A stretch of 64,000 bases of DNA. Origin: Cervus elaphus (taxonomy: Eukaryota; Chordata; Mammalia; Artiodactyla; Cervidae). How positions within the stretch are numbered: position 1 is the stretch's first letter; each line of letters begins with the position of its first letter. Below the pieces are notes generated by a model, which had not been told where the DNA came from, did not search any database, and was given only the letters and a program-made list of their open reading frames with translations. The position numbers and the translations under genes were made by a program. Where the stretch lies: the NCBI RefSeq assembly GCF_910594005.1, contig NC_057843.1, positions 31,965,001-32,029,000 on the forward strand, given 5' to 3'. This document shows, piece by piece, positions 58,829-64,000 of this stretch.

Positions 58829-59293
58829 TCATCCCCTTCTCCTCCTGCCCCCAATCCCTCCAAGCATCAGGGTTTTTTCCAACGAGTCAACTCTTTGCAT
58901 GAGGTGGCCACAATATTGGAGTTTCAGCTTCAGCATCAGTCCTTCCAATGAACACCCAGGACTGATCTCCTTTAGGATGGACTGGTTGGATCTCCTTGCA
59001 GTCCAAGGGACTTTCAAGAGTCTTCTCCAACACCACAGTTCAAAAGCATCAATTTTTCGGCGCTCAGCTTTCTTCACAGTCCAACTCTCACATCCATACA
59101 TGACCACTGGAAAAATCATAGCCTTGACTAGATGGACCTTTATTGGAAAAGTAATGTCTCTGCTTTTTAATATGCTATCTAGGTTGGTCATAACTTTCCT
59201 TCCAAGGAGTAAGAGTCTTCTAATTTCATGGCTGCAATCACCATCTGCAGTGATTTTGGAGCCCACAAAAATAAAGTCAGCCACTGTTTCCAC
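58829..59293 (-). pseudogene. BovB C-terminal domain fragment, 154 codons
   Basis: The reverse frame encodes FVGSKITADGDCSHEIRRLL, VVMYGCESWTVKKAERRKID, AFELWCWRRLLKVPWTARRS and GLMLKLKLQYCGHLMQRVDS, ending GGIGGRRRRG. It is the conserved region after the RT core. A frameshift near 59290 separates it from the RT (59416-59667), where motif C reads LRYADE, the second aspartate being Glu. Confidence 0.88.
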
Positions 59294-59415
59294 TGTCTCC
59301 CCATTGATTTCCCATGAGGTGATGGGACCAATGCCATGATCCTAGTTTTCTGAATGTTAAGCTTTAAGCCAACTTTTTCACTCTCCTCTTTCACTTTCAT
59401 CAAGAGGGTTTTTAG

Positions 59416-59667
59416 CTACTCTTCACTCTCTACCGTAAGGGTGGTTTCATCTGCATATCTGAGGTTATTGATATTTCTCCCGGTAATCTTGATTCCAACT
59501 TGTGCTTCTTCCAGCCCAGGGTTTCTCATGATGTACTCTGAATATAAGTTAAATAAGCAGGGTGACAATATACAGCCTTGACGTACTCCTTTTCCTATTT
59601 GGAACCAGTCTGTTGTTCCATGTCCAGTTCTAACTGTTGCTTCCTGACCTGCATACAGCTTTCTCAA
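59416..59667 (-). pseudogene. BovB RT palm fragment, motif C altered
   Basis: The 83-codon frame spans RKLYAGQEATVRTGHGTTDW, GVRQGCILSPCLFNLYSEYI and NINNLRYADETTLTVESEE. The motif C YADD is YADE here, a change at a metal-binding aspartate. Stops occur on either side. Confidence 0.85.
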
Positions 59668-59737
59668 GAGGCAGATCAGCTAGTCTGGTATTCCCATCTC
59701 CTTCAGAATTTTCCACAGTTTATTGTGATCCACACAG

Positions 59738-60316
59738 TCAAAGGCTTTGGCATAGGCAATAAAGCAGAAGTAGATGTTTTTTCTGGAACTCTCTTGCTTT
59801 TTCGGTGATCCAGTAGATGTTGGCAATTTGATCTCTGGTTCCTCTGGCTTTTCTAAAACCAGCTTGAATATCTGGAAGTTCTCGGTTCATGTATTGCTGA
59901 AGCCTGGCTTGGAGAATTTTAAGCGTTATTTTACTAGCGTGTGAGATGAGTGAAATTGTGCGGTAGTTTGAGCATTCTTTGGGATTGCCTTTCCTTGGGA
60001 TTGGAATGAAAACTGACCTTTTCCAGTCCTGTGGCCAGTGCTGAGTTTTCCAAATTTGCTGGCATATTGACTGCAGCACTTTCACAGCATCATCTTTCAG
60101 GATTTGAAATAGCTCAACTGGAATTGCATCACATCCACTGGCTTTGTTCGTAGTGATGCTTTCTAAGGCCCACTTGACTTCACATTCCAGGATGTCTGGC
60201 TCTAGGTGAGTGACCATACCATTGTGATTATCTGGGTCGTGAAGATCTTTTTTGTACAATTCTTCTGTGTATTCTTGCCACCTCTTCTTAATATCTTCTG
60301 CTTCTGTTAGGTCCAT
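59738..60316 (-). pseudogene. BovB RT N-terminal part, 192 codons
   Basis: The protein is identical to the matching part of the frame at 40535-41956 from its first residue to AREFQK, consistent with the shared 1.07-kb DNA tract. An extra T in a homopolymer (about 59776-59781) shifts the frame just before motif A. In the correct frame motif A would again read FIAYAKAF with Ala for the catalytic Asp. Confidence 0.9.
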
Positions 60317-61065
60317 ACCATTTCTGTCCTTTATTCAGCCCATTTTTGCATGAAATGTCCCCTTGGTATCTCTAATGTTCTTGAAGAGATCTCTAGTCTT
60401 TCCCATTCTGTTGTTATTCTCTATTTCTTTGCATTGATCACTGAGGAAGGCTTTCTTATCTCTCCTGGCTATTCTTTGGAACTCTGCATTCAAATGGGGG
60501 TATCTTTCCTTCTCTCCTTTGCTTTTCGCTTCTCTTCATTTCACAGCTATTTGTAAGGCCTCCTCAGACAACCACTTTTCCTTTTTGCATTTCTTTTCCA
60601 TGGGGATGGTCTTGATCCCTGTCTCCTGTACAGTGTCATGAACCTCCGTCCATAGTTCATCAGGCTCTCTGTCTATCAGATCTAGTCCCTCAAATCTATT
60701 TCACACTTCCACTGTATAGTCATAAGGGATATGATTAGGTCATATCTGAATGGTCTAGTGGTTTTCCCTACTTTCTTCAGTTTAAGTCTGAATTTGGCAG
60801 TGAGGAGTACATGATCTGAGCCACAATCAGCTCCTGGTCTTGTTTTTGCTGACTGTATAGAGCTTCTCCATCTTTGGCTGCAAAGAATATAATCAATCTG
60901 ATTTTGGTGTTGACCGTCTGGTGATGTCCATGCGTAGTCTTCTCTTGTGTTGTTGGAAGAGGGTGTTTGCTATGACCAGTGTGTTCTCTTGGCAAAACTC
61001 TCTTAGCCTTTGCCCTGCTTCATTCCGTACTCCAAGGCCAAATTTGCCTGTTACTCCAGGTGTTT

Positions 61066-62847
61066 AGTCAATTATTAGTGCAGATAAATGTACTGCTTTT
61101 TATGATCTTTTAAAAACTCACTGGTTTTCTTACAATATCATTTCTTCTTCCTAGAAATTTTAGAGTTCATTGCAACAATGTATAATTTCTCCCTTTAAAC
61201 TGCACACATAAAGGGCAGCATTTAAATTGGTAGCACATGTATCATTTTACATGGTTGCTTTGGATTAAATCTCTTCACATGGTGCCTTAAGAAATATTGC
61301 CAATTTAGCTTCAGGGTTATAGGGTAGATGATGCAAGATTAGAATTCTGCACAAGTGGTTGAAAAACTGGCAAGTGTAAAGATTTCCAGCTGGTGGTATA
61401 ATAGGGCTCTTCTGAAATAGATAGAGTGTCTGTCATGGCTAATAGATAAAAATCATAAAACATTTACACCCAGGGTGGTATAAGAAGTTAATCTTAGAAG
61501 GCTGAAGAGATTTGAAATACAAGAGAGAAGCATCATACAACATGTTAGTTGGACAAACTGAAAATAATTCAGCTGGATAAACTAAAACTGGGATATAGTT
61601 TTAGATAATATCTAGAAGACAAGAGAGAAACACAAAGTCTAATTCTTCTGCTTGTATCTGTAATACCTACATAGTGATTGAGACACAGGGGGATTTAGTA
61701 AAAGTTTGGGAATTAGTCATGAATTAACCTTTCTTATTATCTTACATTTTCTCCTTAAGTCATTTTTCTGTTTAGACTGAGTGTTCAGTCCTTTGGTACA
61801 GACTCAGCAAATGGTGTACAGAATACAGAAACTTCCTTTTTCTTTTGCAAAATAAATAACATATTAATGCAAAATATCTGACAACATAATCATTAATAAG
61901 AGGCTTCCTTTTTTTTTTTTTTTAAGTGCCATGAATGAGCAGTATATGGTCAATCAAACCCAACCTTTCTGTAATAATTATTTTGATGCAGGTTTCTAAT
62001 TGTTAATATAAGAACCTATAAAAGGATCACCTATAAAAATATTTTATAAAATGTAATACATAGCATTGTAGTAAAGTTTGGAAGACAATCATTCTTGGAA
62101 AAGGGATATAGGTAGTTTTCATAAGACATCTTAATCTTTGTATCCAGTTGTATTGTGGGATTTCTTTTTTGGGGTCACATCCTAACAAGTAACTACTGAA
62201 TAAATTGAAAATCAATCATTTTAGTGGGATCTATAAACAAGACACAAACACAGGGCAAAGTCCTGCTCTCATGACTGGAGTGGGCTTTTAAAGGGAATCA
62301 AGTTTCACCAGAGCATATTCATAATCAGAAACTCCCACAGGAACTGTGCTTAGCTAGGAAAACATGAACTGTAATTGAAGAACTGCTGGAGGTTTAGTGC
62401 AGACAAGTCTGAAAATTAAAAACTCGACAGGACCCAGTCATTAGGGAACCCTCACAATACTGTTAGACATACCTCCAGGAGCTTTACCAGGATCCCACAG
62501 TAAATACCAGAAAAAACACCCTAAGTCTTCCAGCAGGTACGGGGGCAAGAACCCATTTTGAAATATGCCAAAGCAGTCTATTTATAACAAGGCCTGCCTT
62601 TTGGGAAAATTAACTAAGAAGACCCTAAACTTCCAGAGCATGAGTGACCTGGGGAAGGAAATTATTCACTCCCTTTCATGCTAGCCATCCTATCCAATCT
62701 ATGAGGGAGAGGACAAAAAATAATAAACACTTATAAAATTCATATTTCAAAGGCATAGGTTCACACACAAAAATATGGAGATTTAATCACAGAACTAACT
62801 ATAGAAAGTTTCGTCTCCCTTCAGACTTCAGCACCACACGATTCAAA
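61066..62847. other. Unassigned DNA; possible old L1 5' UTR
   Basis: No gene is seen. 62240-62740 (TTTCACCAGAGCATATTCAT, GGAACTGTGCTTAGCTAGGA, CTCCAGGAGCTTTACCAGGA, ATTTATAACAAGGCCTGCC) resembles the plus-strand 5' UTR of an older L1, but I hold this at low confidence. T run at 61910-61923. Confidence 0.4.
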
Positions 62848-63300
62848 GCCTGTTGTTGTTTAGTCACTAAGTCGTATCTGACTCTTTGCAAATCTGTAGA
62901 CACAGATTTTTTCTGCAGCACACCAGGCTTTTCTGTTTTTTCTGCAGCACACCAGGCTTCCCTGTCCTTCACCATCCCCTGGAGTTTGTTCAAATTCATG
63001 TCCATTGAGTTAGTAATGCTAACTAACCATCTCATCCTCTACCACTCCCTTCTGTTTTTGCCTTCAATCTTTCTAAGCATCAGGGTCTTTTCTCCCTTCA
63101 TGGATCACAGCCTTGTCATGGTGAAGGGGCTTGCATAACTCAATGAATCTATGAGCCATACCACGTAGGGCCACCAAAGATGGTTATGTTATAGTGGAGA
63201 GTTCTGACAAAATGTGGTCCACTGGAGGAGGGAATGGGAAACCACTCCAGTATTCTTGCCATGAGAATCCCATAAACAGTATGAAAACCAGTAAGAAAAA
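62848..63300. mobile_element. Rearranged BovB: reverse 3' piece joined to forward 5' piece
   Basis: 62848-63095 is the reverse-complemented BovB 3' end (TTGTTTAGTCACTAAGTCGT, then TCAGGGTCTTTTCTCC). 63104-63295 is the BovB 5' region in plus orientation (GGATCACAGCCTTGTCATGG, AGAGTTCTGACAAAATGTGG, GAATCCCATAAACAGTATGA); the same region occurs in reverse in the BovB at 1387-3885 (about 3330-3480). A block of about 24 bp, TTTTTTCTGCAGCACACCAG plus GCTT, is tandemly duplicated at 62908-62960. Confidence 0.8.
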
Positions 63301-63424
63301 TAAATAAATAAATAAATTACAAGATATACCAGATGGCAAAAACATAATTTGAAGATATGGAGCAAGCACCAGAACCAGACCTGTCAGTGGGGCTGGATTC
63401 TTAGACCAGAAAGTTAAAACAACT

Positions 63425-63645
63425 ATCAGACAGTTAAGAATCTGCCTGCAATGTGGGAGACCCAGGTTTGATTCCTGGGTTGGGAAGATCCTCCGGAGAA
63501 TGGAATGGCAATCCACTCCAGTATTCTCGCCTGGAGAATTCCGTGGACAGAGGAGCCTGGCGGCTAAAGTCCAGTGTGTATCAGTCACTCAGTGGTGTCC
63601 AACTCTTTGTGACCGCATGGACTGTAGCCTGCCAGGCTTCCAAGG
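63425..63645. mobile_element. Bov-tA followed by an inverted SINE/BovB tail
   Basis: 63425-63573 is a plus-strand Bov-tA lacking the first bases of its head (AAGAATCTGCCTGCAATGTG to GGAGCCTGGCGGCTAAAGTC). At 63574 it abuts a reverse-oriented tail (ATCAGTCACTCAGTGGTGTC, then GTGACCGCATGGACTGTAGC). This makes a partial inverted pair. Confidence 0.8.
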
Positions 63646-63877
63646 TGGCACTTCCCACTTTTCTTTTTCATGATTAATATGCCAAAGGTTCTAATGGATA
63701 AAGTAGACAGCATGTGAGAACAGATAAACAATGTAAGTAGAGAGAGGCAAATCTTAAGAGAGAACAAAAAATAAATACTAGAGATGTTTTTAAAACCTAT
63801 AACAGAAATGAAGAATGCACTTGAAGTGTTCATTAGTAGATTGAACACAGATGAGATATAAAATTTCTGTGCTAGTG
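63646..63877. other. Unassigned spacer
   Basis: About 230 bp with no recognisable element. Confidence 0.5.
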
Positions 63878-64000
63878 TTGCATGCATGCTGTCACTTTAG
63901 TTATGCCCAACTTTCTGTGACAATATGGATTGTAGCCCACCAGGTTCCTCTGTCCATGGGAGTCATCAGGCAAGAATACTGGGGCAGGTTGCCATGCCCT
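63878..64000 (-). mobile_element. Bov-A type SINE, cut by window end
   Basis: CATGCATGCTGTCACTTTAG, then CACCAGGTTCCTCTGTCCAT and GGCAAGAATACTGGGGCAGG are a Bov-A monomer in reverse orientation that continues past 64000. Confidence 0.85.

Larger units (their letters stand above)
58672..61064 (-). mobile_element. BovB with clear target-site duplication
   Basis: The left edge is TTCAGTTCAGTTCAGTTCAG (reverse-complemented 3' end); the right end is in the endonuclease region (TTTGCCTGTTACTCCAGGTG). The flanks TAGTCAATTTTTCATAGTGC (58652-58671) and TAGTCAATTATTAGTGC (61065-61081) match apart from one base and a 3-bp gap. About 1.07 kb (59781-60848) is identical to 41421-42488 except one base. It is truncated within 5 bp of the same point as the BovB at 40323-42700. 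Confidence 0.96.

Overview
The window is nuclear DNA from a ruminant, most likely a bovid. The diagnostic signs are many copies of the BovB (RTE-clade) retrotransposon, its tRNA-Glu-headed partner SINEs (Bov-tA, BOV-A2), and bovine-type L1 elements with their characteristic 5' UTR and 3' end. I cannot tell cattle, sheep and goat apart from the sequence alone. I found no intact host gene, RNA gene, CpG-island promoter, CRISPR array or bacterial or viral operon. All long reading frames are relics of retrotransposon proteins or chance frames, so this is intergenic or deep intronic DNA.

Layout. 1-8255 is copy 1 of an old, diverged segmental duplication; copy 2 lies about 28.6 kb downstream at 28590-32315. 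Copy 1 was later interrupted by a BovB (1387-3885), a BOV-A2 SINE (4639-4913), an L1 3' piece (5744-6000) and a 5'-truncated L1 (6768-7991). All four are absent from copy 2, which therefore preserves the empty sites. 8265-10350 is an older L1 with a twin-priming 5' inversion. 10351-28028 is AT-rich low-gene DNA carrying three BovB pieces (11395-13010, 14729-15463, 22058-23385), Bov-tA SINEs, L1M/L1ME relics, MIR traces and one possible solo LTR. 34217-44397 is a large reverse-strand bovine L1 that was later invaded by a solo LTR (36377-36832) and a BovB (40323-42700). 47213-53277 is a second reverse-strand L1 with a near-complete 5' end, an internal deletion and a second solo LTR of the same family (48217-48688) in the opposite orientation. 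54434-57450 holds older plus-strand L1 pieces carrying Bov-tA insertions. 58672-61064 is a BovB with clear target-site duplications. 62848-64000 is a cluster of rearranged BovB and SINE fragments.

How the parts relate. There is no functional pathway; the content is a nested record of retrotransposition. BovB supplies the reverse transcriptase that is thought to mobilise Bov-tA and BOV-A2, whose tails match the BovB 3' end. The most notable signals are evolutionary. Two BovB copies 18.36 kb apart share about 1.07 kb with a single substitution while their flanks differ by several percent, which looks like gene conversion or an assembly artefact. A 65-bp BovB patch replaces about 620 bp of L1. 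The paralogous empty sites let individual insertions be dated relative to the duplication. I did not find an undescribed biological system.
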